The position numbers were made by a program, and so were the translations under genes. Below are positions 34,604 through 46,266 of a stretch of DNA of 64,000 nucleotides, piece after piece (the first letter of the stretch is position 1; the number at the start of each line of letters is the position of its first letter). The DNA is taken from assembly GCA_024741835.1 (NCBI GenBank), contig JAENRP010000241.1, positions 1 through 64,000 of the forward strand. The letters run 5' to 3'. Below the pieces are notes generated by a model. That model was not told where the DNA came from and ran no database searches. It saw nothing but the letters and a program-made list of their open reading frames with translations. The stretch is from Diplocarpon mali (Eukaryota; Ascomycota; Leotiomycetes; Helotiales; Drepanopezizaceae).

Positions 34604-37072
34604 ATGGGAGCCTCAACCAAAAGAAAAGTACAGGATGAATTCATCCTCACACTCTCCGACAACGAAGACAATATTATATCTGAAGAAGAAGTCCCCAACT
34701 CCCCGCCGCCGTCCTCCAAGAGACGCAAGCTCGAAGCAGCATCCTCCAAAAAGACTAAGAAAGTGAATAAATTTAAGAAAGACACCGATGGTGAAGCAGG
34801 GACGATTCGAGACGATGGAATTTGGGGCGCGAAGGACGAGGATGATAGGGCTATGGACTCGGATTTCGAGTTCCAGATAGAGGATGGGAAGGAGGGTGCC
34901 ATGGAGGAGTTTGAGGGTTGGGGATTTGAGAGTGCGAGGAAAGGCCTGGGAATCAACGGGAAAGGGGGTGATAAGAAGGCAGTGGATATTGATGAGATTA
35001 TCACGCGGCGGAGGCAGAATAGGGGAGAGGAAGGTTTTTTCAAGAATGGGAATGTAGAGTTCGAGGCTGAGGCTGCCGGGAGTGAAACAGATAAAGAATC
35101 TGCCGAAGCCTTGGGACTTGACAGCGACGCGCAGGACGAGTTTATGGCTGCAGATGGGTTCGGCATGGGCGTTGGCTCAGACGAAGAGGAATCTGGAGAT
35201 GAAACGAAGGCAGACGAATCTGCAGACGAAGAAAACCAAGAGGAGGAAGTAGAATCCGATGCCGAGTCTGAAGCAAGCGCAGTTGCTCATCCAGATGATG
35301 TCGAGTCCGACGAGTCTTTTGATGAAGAAGAGAAGGACGATGATCCCGAGGAGGCAGCTCGCAAAGAGGCCTTCTTTGCTCCAGAAGAGAAGCTCGCTAA
35401 AGGTGCGACGTATGCTACGTTCCAACATCTGGGTCTATCTAGGCCGATCCTGCGAGGTCTCGCTGCTGTCGGCTTTTCAGCGCCAACTCCAATTCAAGCC
35501 AAGACTATTCCCATAGCTCTCCAAGGGAAAGATGTGGTCGGAGGAGCAGTTACAGGATCTGGAAAGACAGCCGCATTCATCGTCCCAGTCCTCGAACGTC
35601 TGCTATACCGCCCGAAGAAAATACCAACCAGCAGAGTGGCGATTCTCATGCCTACTCGTGAGCTGGCTATTCAATGTCACGCAGTAGCTACGAAGCTCGC
35701 CAGTCACACCGACATCAAATTTTGTCTGGCAGTTGGAGGCCTGAGTCTTAAAGTCCAGGAAGCGGAATTGAGACTTCGTCCCGACGTCATCATTGCAACT
35801 CCTGGTCGGTTCATTGATCATATGCGCAACTCGGCAAGTTTCACTGTGGATACGCTTGAAATTCTTGTTCTGGACGAGGCTGATCGCATGTTGGAAGCTG
35901 GTTTCGCAGACGAGTTGAACGAGATCTTGACTACGATCCCTAAATCTAGACAGACTATGTTGTTTTCTGCGACTATGACTTCATCTGTTGATAATCTGAT
36001 TCGAGTGGGTCTCAACAGACCTGTCAGATTATTGGTAGATGCGCAGAAGCAGACTGTGGGGACTTTGATACAAGAGTTCATTCGTCTGCGTCCTGGAAGA
36101 GAGACCAAGCGGATGGGATACTTGCTGTTTCTTTGTGCGAATGTGTACACCGATCGAGTTATTGTTTTCTTCAGACAAAAGAAGGAAGCACATAAAGCGA
36201 GAGTCATATTCGGACTTTCAGGTCTCAGAGCTACTGAGTTACATGGTAGTATGAGCCAAGAACAAGTAAGTCGCACCTTTCCATTCAATCTCAAACTATC
36301 ATTGACAGCCCCATAGCGGATCACGAGTGTAGAGTCTTTCAGAGACGGCAAAGCCTCCTTTCTCCTCGCCACCGATCTAGCTTCAAGAGGTCTCGACATC
36401 AAAGGCGTCGACACAGTCATCAACTACGAAGCGCCCCAGTCCCATGAAATATATCTCCACAGAGTTGGTCGCACAGCTCGTGCCGGCCGTCAAGGACGAG
36501 CCTGTACCCTCGCCGCGGAACCCGACCGCAAGGTCGTGAAAGCAGCCGTCAAGAGCGGCCGTGCACAAGGAGCCAAGATTGTCAGCCGTGTGATCGAAGC
36601 TTCTGAAGCTGACGAGTGGGCTACGAAAGTAGATGATATGAAAGATGAGATCGAAGAGATTCTGAAGGAGGAGAAGGAGGATAAGCAGCTCGCTCAAGTC
36701 GAAATGGAGCTCCGCAAGGGAGAGAACATCATGGCTCATGAAGACGAGATTAAAGGCCGGCCTAAACGTACTTGGTTTGAGAGTGAGCAGGATAAGAAGA
36801 ATGCCAAAAAGGTTGGGAAAGCTGAGTTGAACGGTGTGGATAGTATCTTAAAGAAGAAGCCGGGAAGGCTGAGTAATAAGGATAAGAAGAAGTTGGATGC
36901 TAGGGAGGAGAGGACGGAGGGGAAGGTGTGGAAGAAGGGGAGGGCGGAGAGAGATGGGAAGGGTGCTCTTGAAGCTGCGAGGAAGGAGGGGAAGGGGCGG
37001 AAGAAGGTTAAAGGTGGGAAGCCTGTTTCTAAGATGGGTGGAAAGCCGGGAAAGTTTGGGAAGAAGAGGTAG
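34604..37072 (+). CDS. DRS1: DEAD-box RNA helicase Drs1 (DDX27)
   Basis: Exons 34604-36265 and 36317-37072, with one 51-nt intron, give 805 residues. A long acidic N-terminus carries nuclear basic clusters (KRRK). The helicase core has the Q-motif region from about residue 268 ([15 protein letters not shown]), motif I AVTGSGKT, Ia PTRELA, motif II DEAD (424-427), motif III SAT, and motif [12 protein letters not shown] in exon 2. The C-terminus is a Lys-rich tail ending GKFGKKR. Drs1/DDX27 is a nucleolar helicase needed for 27S pre-rRNA processing and 60S ribosome assembly. The domain order and tail match that family rather than other DEAD-box proteins. It is flanked by decayed DNA on both sides but is itself intact. 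Confidence 0.96.
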
Positions 37073-37550
37073 ATGAATACCCAGGTGTGAATGAGTTCAA
37101 AGTTAAGTCATCAAGGTATCTGAATAATACCCAACCGAAATTTCTGTGTTTTAATTCTCATATCTTACGGGAACCACCCTTTTGCAAAAGCCTGAACTTA
37201 CACTGGCTCGTAAACATGCCCTCCGCCCAAGCGACACCCCATAGATCTCGTGTAAGCCATGTGTCAGCCTCATCAACTCCGGGATTGGCGACATCGTAAC
37301 TCGCCGCTGACTGAGCGAGGTGGCACACAATTATCCTGTCGAGTGCTTTCCACTGGTCGCGCCAGACCGGAGACTAGACTACACCAGACAAATTCTCGAG
37401 TACGTATAATCAATGTGAGTCGAGCTCTAGGCTCGAGGTAAGGGTTGTTTTGAATCATGCTATCTATTCATTCCCCATGCACACTCTTCGCTTCATACCA
37501 TCTTTGTGTGGTGCAAAATTAAGATCCCAACGTTGCACGTCTTAAAGACA
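37073..37550. other. Intergenic, no gene seen
   Basis: Short ORFs only; the stretch runs into the decayed coding region that follows. Confidence 0.4.
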
Positions 37551-38155
37551 AGTATGGCAGCAGACCTAGTCTCAATTCCAGAACTTGAAAGGCGCACAAG
37601 GCAATATGGTCCCCAGGACGAGGAGCGGGTGTCAGACGTGCAAGTGAGATATCCCTGGCCCAGATTCTTCGGGATACTACGGCGAACAAGACTTGAGCCC
37701 GTCGAATCAAATGCGATAAAGCTAGAGCGTGCTGTATGAGATATACAAGCACAGGAGGTACTTGCGACGGCTATCTCCCATACTCAAGGGAGTCGACATC
37801 TCTATTCCAGTGAGGACCCTCCCTCTTCACCGGGACAGGTCAGGAGAAGCGTGGGTGGACGACATCAAGACAGTCGCTGCGTCCGTGTAATACTTTGAAC
37901 CCATCTAACTCGCAAAGACCTCAAGCCAAGACGACCTCTGCCGACAATTCGAGTTCAGGTATCACAACGACAGCAACCACACGAGATACGGATGGATATA
38001 TCTACCATCCACCAAAGGGCTCTTCTCGTTGGATAACACGCCCGAAGTGCGTGACATTTGGGAGATTATGGGGCTCCACAGTCTCACAGGGTCACATTCA
38101 ATACGCCCAAATGCGCTTTGGCAGTACTCGCACTCGGCTCATACCCACATCGATT
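37551..38155 (+). pseudogene. Decayed gene of unknown family
   Basis: An ATG at 37554 opens MAADLVSIPELERR and continues through YPWPRFFGILRRTRLEPVES to a stop at about 37737. A frame change then gives EIYKHRRYLRRLSPILKGVD, a TAA, YFEPI, a TAA, and LAKTSSQDDLCRQFEFRYHN. That frame stays open through RYGWIYLPSTKGLFSLDNTP to a TGA near 38155. The amino-acid texture is clearly protein-like and the pieces fit end to end, so this looks like one gene broken by one frameshift and two nonsense codons. I do not recognise the family. A separate 248-residue open frame on the same strand (37895-38641) lacks such texture and is probably a shadow. Confidence 0.45.
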
Positions 38156-38610
38156 GATGTGCCTGTTCGAAGGTCGCGCGCTTTTTCGCTCAGGGATTTT
38201 CGGCTCGCCTCGCTTAACGTAAACATGAATGTCTCACGTCTTCTATCCTCGATGGACATCCGCGGCCGGACTGCGCGAGAGCAGCATAGTTTCCATTCGC
38301 AGACCAGCACAAATGCATTCGAGCTCCAAGAGAGGAATGTGTGCGAGATGATTGCTTCGTGGGGAATCTTCGCCAGTGATGAGCAGAGCGGTGAGCCTCA
38401 TGTCCCGGCTTTGTTTACATTTTGGGATGAAGAAGCGTTTGTAACAGTGTGCCCTTCTAGCCAGCTGAGATTATGGCGTTCCGCTGGAGTCAAGAGTGCG
38501 CCACTCACTTGCCCAGTCCATTTCGTTGATATAGGTATTGTGTTAAACTTGGAATATTTTATCTTTTTTCGCGGTTTTTCTTATTATCTTTTGGCTTGGA
38601 TCTCGAAGTC

Positions 38611-40024
38611 ATGGCCTCGATCCTGCGATTCTCGGCCATAGCGGCGCTGGCATCATCTGTATCAGGCTTTCAAATCGGAGCCGCTCCTTTGTAAATAGTG
38701 TGCAGGACTCTGGACAAGAATCCTCGAATATTCAGTCTACTCTGGCGCTAAGTGACAAGCTGGTGAAGAGACAGTTGTTGAAGACGGCTTTGACGAATAT
38801 ATGTAGCGAGTGGTCAATTCTTGGTGGTCATGAGCAGCCCCAGTACTTTGGTGGCCAGACTTATTTATTCCAGGCTGTCAGTGGGAAATACGATGAAGGG
38901 TGTGGCGAAACGAGTATTTCGTATGAGTGGATAACGGCTTGCTGGAATTATTACCCTTGGGCACCGCTCCTACGTCTGAGATATTCTGGTATGATTACCC
39001 ACTCCGCGATTTCCACAAAAAACGGGAGTAACTGGTTTTAGCGACTCTGATGCGCCTTGCTGCGGATATTTCGGGTTTGATTTCGGAGCAGGATATACAT
39101 TCTACAATTTTGGCTCCTCGACATCTTCATACAGTCTCATGGTAACTCTTCTTCTCACGGTCACCAGAGGCGATCTGATCTCTCTCCCGACACACGCATC
39201 GTCGGACACCACGACAGAAAGCTACAACTACTAAGATCCAGTAACGACGCCAGCTCATAGCTGAACGTCAACCAACTTCGCAGTCCCAGCTGCAGACTCA
39301 GTAACCAGCACCCCTTCATCCTCTCTATCAACAGTTAGATCAAACGAAAGTAGTACTCTGCACTATACTAGGCGGAGTAGTTGGTGGCGTCGTTATCTTC
39401 GGTATTTTCGCATTCTCACTCTGGCCTTGTCTGAATCGTAAACAAGAGAACGCCGCAGTATCCCAGCAAGCACCTGCCTCAACCGCGCACAACACAAACA
39501 CCAAAGATCCAAACCCCCCAAAATGCTGCCGAGATATCAGGGACAATGAAACTTGCAGTTGCCTACGTCGCACTAGCCCAGCACGAAACCCCAGAGAAGC
39601 AGGCCGCCGCAGTGGGCGCACCAGAGGTGTGTACAGACCACCGCTTGCCCAGGGACGACATACCAGCGCGTATTCACACCCAGACAGCAACCCAACCGCA
39701 TGCGCAGCAACAGCCCCGGTCCCGAGCTCCTCTATCCAATACAGCGAGTTGGAGCAAGCCGAGGGGCCTAGGGCCGGTAGCCTTGCACTGGTCAGCGCAA
39801 CGGACGCGCCGCTCTGCACCCGCTGGGGGGATATGCTGCGTTCAGTGAGCTGGAGGGCCTGGATAGAGGAAGTTGGAATGCACCGCCGGGTGTGCTGGCG
39901 CTGGGCGGTGCTGGTACAGGGGCGGTTGAGAGGAGGATCACAAAGAATAGTGCGAGGGGGGTTTTTGAATCGAGTGGTGCGCCGACGAATGGGGAGTATA
40001 GGCACGAATTGCAATAGTGAATGA
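38611..40024 (+). pseudogene. Probable decayed single-pass membrane or secreted protein gene
   Basis: An ATG at 38611 gives a convincing signal peptide (MASILRFSAIAALASSVSG) that meets a TAA after 27 codons. In another frame follow a dibasic LVKRQ site and a Cys/Trp-containing region (to 39041), then SDSDAPCCGYFGFDFGAGY and a Ser/Thr-rich stretch. Near 39357-39420 is a Gly/Val-rich transmembrane-like segment (ILGGVVGGVVIFGIFAFSL) and a polar tail. Near 39830-40020 another frame reads GYAAFSELEGLDRGSWNAPP. This order (signal, ectodomain, Ser/Thr stalk, helix, tail) is common in fungal surface proteins. The frames do not join by normal introns, so I call it decayed. The exact limits are uncertain. 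Confidence 0.4.
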
Positions 40025-40237
40025 AGTGCAGAAAGGTTTTGACTGGTTAAACTACGCGGGCACAAGCTCGCTAATACCGTCCATATTTCATGGGAAATCA
40101 TAAAAGAATTCCGATGTCAAGAAATCGGCACTTGGACCACAACTCAATGTGCGAAGGGATTACTCCTGAACGATATCACTTTATGGAGTAATATGTATGT
40201 ATATACGTATTATTCATTAAGAAATTTCCATTACCCG

Positions 40238-42850
40238 CTATGACCGCAGCATGTCTTTCGTCTTCATTTCTCCTCCACCCTCACCTGTCTTTCCCTTCCC
40301 TCCATGTCCATAGCCCTCAATCTTCATCTCCTTCATAGTCTTCTCAACCATTTGTACAGACTCCAGGCAGACATCACTGCCGACTCTCCAAGCTCTCAGC
40401 TGCACACCCTGAGCATCGAGGATATCCTTTGCCCGCCTCCAACGCCGTCTCCACAGATCCAATTTCTTATTAGCAGGCATGCCAGCATTTGGCCGTTCGT
40501 CGTCCGACGTATCTGTGCTGTTCCAGGACATACGTTTAGTGATAGCACCAGGGACGGCAGAGCCTGTGCCCCTCCGAGGAGGTGGCGGCGGAGCTTTTTC
40601 TGAGTAAGATGTGGACGATGGTTCAGATCTGGGACCAACAGAATAGCCCGGAATGTATGATCTAACCTCTGGGAGGGCGTTGTATGCTGTAGATACTTTG
40701 TGTCGCGCACTTGCAGCATAGGATTCTTCAACTGGAGATCTGAGATCTGTAACGCTCTGAGCCTGAGACAGAGGATGCGAGTGTGTACCTTCTCGGTTTG
40801 CCTTTTGTCGCCGTGGCTGCGGCGGCGGTGGAGGGGAGACTTTGCCAGTGGCCAAAGCAGGTTCAGATAATGTACTAGAGGTAGACACGCCTCGCAGTGC
40901 CACAGGTTTTGCAGGACGTGGAGGAGGGACTCGAGCACTGGGTCCAGAATCATCTGGGACTGGTTTCCTTCGTGACGAATCCATAGATTCGAAATTCGAG
41001 ACTGTTTGTGGCGTAATACGACGATGATTTTTTTGAACACTGACCTGCTCCGGCTCGTCACCAAAATCGATCAGCTTGCCCATGGCTGGGCCGTCACTTT
41101 TCTGGGGCATTATCTCAGAAGGAATCCTGGCAGGGAGAGCGGGTCGTCTTTCTGGCGAGTCATCTAGCGAAACAGTTGACGATATCTTACGGCTGTCCCA
41201 TGTTGCAGCTTGATAAGGGGTATTTCCACCTCTTGGTCGGTCACCACTCAAGGGTCCCGTGGCCGAGTCAAAAAACCCTTGAGACTCTGGGGTCGTAACA
41301 TCCCGGATGAAAATTGCCAAAATCTTGCCTGGATGGGCCAACGCCACATCGGTGTAGACCTCCAAATCAGCTTCGCCGCTATCTCCAATCAATATGAATT
41401 TGCGTTCTGGGAAATCCTTCATTATCTTTTCTAGTGTTCCTTTCTTCCTCTCCGCTACAGGCTCAAATATACCTTGAAGCATCCCGCTGTACTGCTTCAG
41501 GTGATATGATCCGGGAGGCAAGCCTGCTTTTTGAAAGAAACTCACCAGAACTGGGAACAGTTGCCAGGGAGAGTTAGACACGTAATGGACTCCGACGCCC
41601 ATGTCATACATGGTGTTGTACCATTCTTTAACCCCATCAATCGTCAAATCTCCAAGATCTCTGATGAATGCATTCCGAAAGATCTCTCGAGGACCGCCGC
41701 CTATGGAAGAGTGCTTGATCGTATCATCAACGTCGCTGATCAGACTCACTCCCTTCGGCTGAGTGATTTTGACCTCTTCAGTGGCTGATAGATTCTCAGA
41801 AGCCAGCACCCTCACGTGTGTTGGAACAAAGTCTAGAGCAGCTCGCATAATAAAATGACCGGCATCATTGGTTGTGACCGTCCGTGACACAGATGTCTTC
41901 TCATCGTAAAAGAATACGGTTATAGGTATAGAGACCAGAGGGTTAGTCAGGAATGGTTTCAGTCGTGCCATCATATGCGCATTTGCAGCTAGCAGTTCCG
42001 CTTGTGACATATCAGAAGGCTGATTCCACGATGCTCGCTTTTGGAGGTTTCCAGGTCCAGGGGGTTCAGCAGCCGAACCCATCGGTGTATGAATTCCAGC
42101 ATAACTTCCTGATGTTACGCCGTCTCCATATATGCTTTCAGAATCAGAATCTTCCCTGGGATTTTCGCTGTAGCCACCCTGAGCCGCAACTCTCTTCTCC
42201 CCTCTGCCTCTTCGCAGAATCTCATCTGCTTCTCGTGCGATCCTTTCCTCATCTCTGCGTGCCTCGTGCTCTTGATGCCTTACTACTAGTGATTGAGCAC
42301 CAGCTTGAACTTTGTCTTTGTTAGGATCAGCTGGCGCTGGTATCCCGCTCAGTTGTCGCGCAAGCCCAATCAACAGCCTGTTCTTTTTTGACATCGGCCC
42401 TCGATGAGGGGAGTACACCCAGCCCCTAACGTCTATGTCCACGATCGCCTGATCATCCTCAAATTTCTGCCATTCTCGTGCCCAGTAATCGGCACTTTCT
42501 GGGCCATCGTGGCTCATTTCACTCCCGATGCTGTCCCTTTGTATTGGAGCCTTGGCAGGATCAGGCGGCGGCTGCTTGGTGTGCTTCTTTGCGTAAGAAG
42601 GGAACAGGATGAGCTGCTCATCGCCATTCGAGACTATTGCAACATCTGGAAATGACCCCGGAATGTCTTTTGTAGCATCGTCAAATTCCCCATTTCCCGA
42701 ACCCCATCTTTCCGTGTACGATTGTTGGTATGACTGTCTAATGTCGTTTGCAGCTTTCAGATACCCCTGCAGTTTCTTTCTTCTCGATCCACGTTCTTTG
42801 ATCTCACCGCAATTTTCAGTTGAGCCGTAGCCAGGTAAAGAACCAGACAT
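40238..42850 (-). CDS. APP1: App1-type phosphatidate phosphatase (DUF2183)
   Basis: A single exon of 870 residues from the ATG at 42850. The conserved N-terminus is GYLKAANDIRQSYQQSYTERW. The mid-region has DVRGWVYSPHRGPMSKKNR and a beta-rich segment. The catalytic DUF2183/HAD-like domain contains DVDDT (about 373-377), the DxDxT nucleophile motif, then VHYVSNSPWQLFPVL and KFILIGDSGEADLEVY. The C-terminus is Pro-rich, with PPPPPRRGT-type SH3-binding motifs. Yeast App1 is a Mg2+-dependent phosphatidate phosphatase at cortical actin patches, and the Pro-rich tail fits binding to endocytic SH3 proteins. The open frame continues 303 nt upstream without another ATG, so the start at 42850 is the only AUG choice. 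Confidence 0.93.
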   Translation of the reverse strand: MSGSLPGYGSTENCGEIKERGSRRKKLQGYLKAANDIRQSYQQSYTERWGSGNGEFDDATKDIPGSFPDVAIVSNGDEQLILFPSYAKKHTKQPPPDPAKAPIQRDSIGSEMSHDGPESADYWAREWQKFEDDQAIVDIDVRGWVYSPHRGPMSKKNRLLIGLARQLSGIPAPADPNKDKVQAGAQSLVVRHQEHEARRDEERIAREADEILRRGRGEKRVAAQGGYSENPREDSDSESIYGDGVTSGSYAGIHTPMGSAAEPPGPGNLQKRASWNQPSDMSQAELLAANAHMMARLKPFLTNPLVSIPITVFFYDEKTSVSRTVTTNDAGHFIMRAALDFVPTHVRVLASENLSATEEVKITQPKGVSLISDVDDTIKHSSIGGGPREIFRNAFIRDLGDLTIDGVKEWYNTMYDMGVGVHYVSNSPWQLFPVLVSFFQKAGLPPGSYHLKQYSGMLQGIFEPVAERKKGTLEKIMKDFPERKFILIGDSGEADLEVYTDVALAHPGKILAIFIRDVTTPESQGFFDSATGPLSGDRPRGGNTPYQAATWDSRKISSTVSLDDSPERRPALPARIPSEIMPQKSDGPAMGKLIDFGDEPEQVSVQKNHRRITPQTVSNFESMDSSRRKPVPDDSGPSARVPPPRPAKPVALRGVSTSSTLSEPALATGKVSPPPPPQPRRQKANREGTHSHPLSQAQSVTDLRSPVEESYAASARHKVSTAYNALPEVRSYIPGYSVGPRSEPSSTSYSEKAPPPPPRRGTGSAVPGAITKRMSWNSTDTSDDERPNAGMPANKKLDLWRRRWRRAKDILDAQGVQLRAWRVGSDVCLESVQMVEKTMKEMKIEGYGHGGKGKTGEGGGEMKTKDMLRS

Positions 42851-44101
42851 GGTCACCTTGACTCGTCTCCCCGTCTCATTGTTCTTGTAGCAACCGAAGA
42901 TTCTATGACTCCGCCTGCGGAGGATATCAAGGATCCTTGTCCCCGCCGCTCTCTTCTCTTGGTTTATTTTTTGACGCTTGACAATAAAGCTGAAGATCCG
43001 CGACTGGGCTCGAAGTTTGAATTGAGGTAAAGTGTCGAGGCGGAAGTGGGTAAGCTTTTCCCGCGCCGTCTGTCGAGAATGCGGAAAGAGGGAGCGAAAG
43101 AAACTCTTTCGGTGATGTGGATTACCAACTCGTGGGCGCAATGGAGGCGCCACCTTCGAAGATAGTATCGAGGCTGAAGGGAATGTAAATGGGGGCAGAA
43201 GTTCGTGATGTACGGAAAGCCCGGCGGCGATTCAATCGGAGCTTATTCACACTATTCCAACGAAATATACTGTTATTTTACAATGGCATTGGTTCGCAGT
43301 TGGTGTAAATTATTCTTGGGTAGAATGCGGTAGATATTTAGAAACGGCTGTCTGTGTATATTCATACGAGAGTCCACAAGACGTTGATGCCAAGACACAG
43401 CCCCAGTCTCGCCTCTGACGTAGCTTATATTTAATATTCATATCAGTGTTAGTCAACCAAGTGCTTTCTCCTAAACAAGCTTTCTCGAACTCACGATACC
43501 CCCACGGCTCAATCAAATGACCAGACTCTCTTGCTCTTACAAAGGCAGACAGACCGGAAATTGGAATGCTTTTAAGGCATATACAGGTCAAGCAGCGGAC
43601 CCGGAAGTAAAGACATGAAAAGAACGTTTTTGACATCACGAGACTCGTAGTCTCAAAATATTGTCTTTATTTCTGATTAAATTACAAAGGCTTGGAAGCG
43701 ACCCTCGACGCCCCTTCGCCAGTAGCTTTGTGTTGAAGTATTCCGTCGCCGAATATGTCTATAACGCCTGGCATGCATTTCTTCGAGTATCGCTCGAGCT
43801 TTCTCTTATTTCTGGAAGTCTATCAAGTACTTTGTGTCACAGAATGTCCCTAGACATTTAAATTGGGAGGTAAGGGGAGCAAAGAGGTCTTACTTGAGCT
43901 TCCCAGCTCTACTGCCTTTATGATGAACTACTTTATTAGTAGCCTGGAAGCCTCTGTTTCGGCTGAAGTTATGCTAAGCGAGTCGACATGGTCGTCCGAA
44001 CGTGGTGGGAAGGGAGAGATGGCTGCTGAACAAGACCTGCCGTTAGACTGTCGGTCAATGCGAGAAAGGAGGTAAGAGAGCTAGAATATATGCGCACATG
44101 A
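42851..44101. other. Intergenic between APP1 promoter and PAP1 stop
   Basis: 42851-43153 is an in-frame, AUG-less extension of APP1. The rest, 43154-44101, holds only short ORFs on both strands without similarity to known proteins. Confidence 0.5.
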
Positions 44102-46266
44102 TTAACCAGCAGCTGCAACTGATGTTTGTTGTCTCTTTGCTGACGGTTGGGTCGAGTCCTATGAAAAGTCAGCACTGCCCAGCGTGTCTTGAGCCACGGG
44201 CAGGTTATTTCTCTCTGGTTCAAAGCAGCCAGGATGTAGTCAGCTTTTGTCGGGGCATTCGGTCACAACATACCTCGGTTGAAGTACGTTTATTTGACGG
44301 CTTCTTCTTCTGTGGTCGAGCGGGCTTCATAGGTTTAACATCGCCTTCATCAAACAAGTCGTGAGGTAGATCATAGCTAACATATGCAGATTAGTAAAGA
44401 TTCAGACATCTTCAGATGCAATATTTGACGTATGGCTTACTTCTTCTTGTGAGCAATGTGTAAAGCGTTAACATCGTCTTGGTATTGGTCCCAGCCGTTA
44501 CATGTGTGCTTAAAATCCTCTACGTGCCAAGAGAGGTCGAGAGATTTAGAGCCTGAGGAAATCAGCAGATGGGCGACGCAAACTTGCATGGCTGAGGTCG
44601 TCATATGGTATCATGAATTTACGGAAGCTTTCCGAGATTAAGACTGACCTTCATGAAGTTCCAGACCGATGTAGTGAGTTGTGGTGTAAACCATGGTAAT
44701 CTTTTCGTCGGCTTTCGTACCCTCTTCATCGTTTGAAATACCATCAGTGACTGAAGCTCCTATTGCAAGACCATGGCCAGTTGTTGCAGTCCCGATGTCC
44801 TTGGCATAATATTCTAGGCTTCCACCCTTAACTTGTTCGATCTGTTCCTCGGTCCGGCATCTGTGCGCTCTATTGAAACCCTTGTTAAAAGGCTGGGCGA
44901 TCGCGATGGAAGTCTGATCTGTGAGCTTGCCGACAAGCAATCGAACCTTCGACTCAACCCAGCCTGCCCATTTTGTCTGTGCTTCGCTCGAAGTACTAGC
45001 TGTGATTATGCAAAGGTAGTATTTGTAGCTGGAAGTGAAAAATGTATGCTTCTCGAACAAATCCTTCCACTTTGCTTTACCCGTCATCACCCGGTCGGCA
45101 ATATCACCGCCACGTCTGAGCTCCTGGTGAATGACTGCCATTGTAGATCGAGTGACATTGTGGGTGGTGCACATTGAGGGGTAGGCGGGAGTGATGATCG
45201 GCATGATGTGTCGCCTGTCTGTATTGTTGTTCTGCTATAGTTAGCCTGGCAAGAAAATTCTGGAATCGTTTTTCTCACCTTGGGATTCCAAACTTGAAGA
45301 TTCAATTGCCCGTTTTCAATAAGCTTGAGCAAGACGGGTTGTGGCCATGGCCACTTATCGATGATCTTGAAGAATTTCATGACTATAGTCGACCCGGTAG
45401 CCTTTGGATAGAGCTGACAAACACGAGCGACAAGAATGGCCCAGGCGACGCCACCCGGAAACCCATAGATATTACCAACTATTCCACGTCGAGCACTCCA
45501 GAGCTTGATTGTTCGGAGGGCCGTCCTAAAAACATTGGTCTGGGGAACTAGTGTAAGCATTTCGTCTGCCACACGGACACCGTTAAGAGAGCGAGCTTCT
45601 GGTTCTTCCAAACCCCGTAGCAAGTTTTGTTCGGTCATCTTCAGGTCCTTGGGGATCTGTTTGTGGCCCGCGATCCGTCCAAAGAGCAGATCTATATCGA
45701 CGCCAGAGAATTTGAAAGTCAGAATAGGCACATAGGCATCTGGCTTGGCCATGAGTTCTGTGATGGAGCCTGCGGGTGCCATCTTCTCCATGATCTCGGG
45801 AAACACATTGAAGAATTCGTCTTTGGTAATGTTTTCTGGAACAACAACTAGCGTATCGATATCGGATCCGGGACCTATAACACCAAGCTTGAAACTTCCG
45901 AACGTCTCTATCTTACCGCCCGCAGATCTGACGATAGGTTCGGGGTTTCCTTGGGCTCTGGTGACTTGCCTCACGAACTCTTCGGTTATCGATTGAAGTT
46001 GCTTCAAAACAGTTACTCTGTAGAAAGAGATTTCTTAGCATTTTGATACAATCCAAGGCCACAAGGGATCCTCAGATATCCGAGGGGTTAGGAAGCTGAA
46101 GGACGACAAAAGTTTACCTTTTGGCAGTCTCCTCGGGACTCTCGTAATTATTCTGCCTCTTCAATTCCGAAATCAGGTCGTCATTAGCAGAAATCTCGGC
46201 GGGGGTTGGTGGCGAAGTCGATAGAGGAGGCGTAACGCCTAGGGCCTTTGCGTGTGGAGTCGCCAT
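44102..46266 (-). CDS. PAP1: Poly(A) polymerase
   Basis: Six exons: 46266-46118, 46017-45279, 45231-44649, 44552-44441, 44376-44274 and 44158-44102 (1743 nt, 580 residues; yeast Pap1 has 568). The nucleotidyltransferase domain has GSDIDTLVV with catalytic D102 and D104, and D159 in VDIDLLFGR as the third metal ligand. The central domain includes YGFPGGVAWAILVARVCQ, and the RNA-binding region contains MPIITPAYPSMCTTHNVTRS. The C-terminal tail is Lys/Arg-rich (RPQKKKPSNKR). The enzyme adds poly(A) tails to pre-mRNA as part of cleavage and polyadenylation factor in the nucleus. Exon 3 has a tandem TAGCAG acceptor; using the proximal AG starts the exon at 45234 and adds one Gln. The gene is divergent from the methyltransferase gene, 252 bp between ATGs. 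Confidence 0.95.

Noticed and set aside
37895..38641. A 248-codon plus-strand frame
   Set aside because: Overlaps a different frame with clearer protein texture and shows no recognisable motif.
38689..38706. A 15-nt GT...AG stretch that would remove the stop in the signal-peptide ORF
   Set aside because: Far too short for a spliceosomal intron; the stop is taken as real.
42851..43153. A GTG-initiated 971-residue APP1
   Set aside because: GTG is not a normal nuclear start in fungi; the conserved N-terminus follows the ATG at 42850. The extension is kept only as a finding.
43310..43639. A minus-strand 109-codon frame between APP1 and PAP1
   Set aside because: No similarity, odd composition, and no splice or promoter context.
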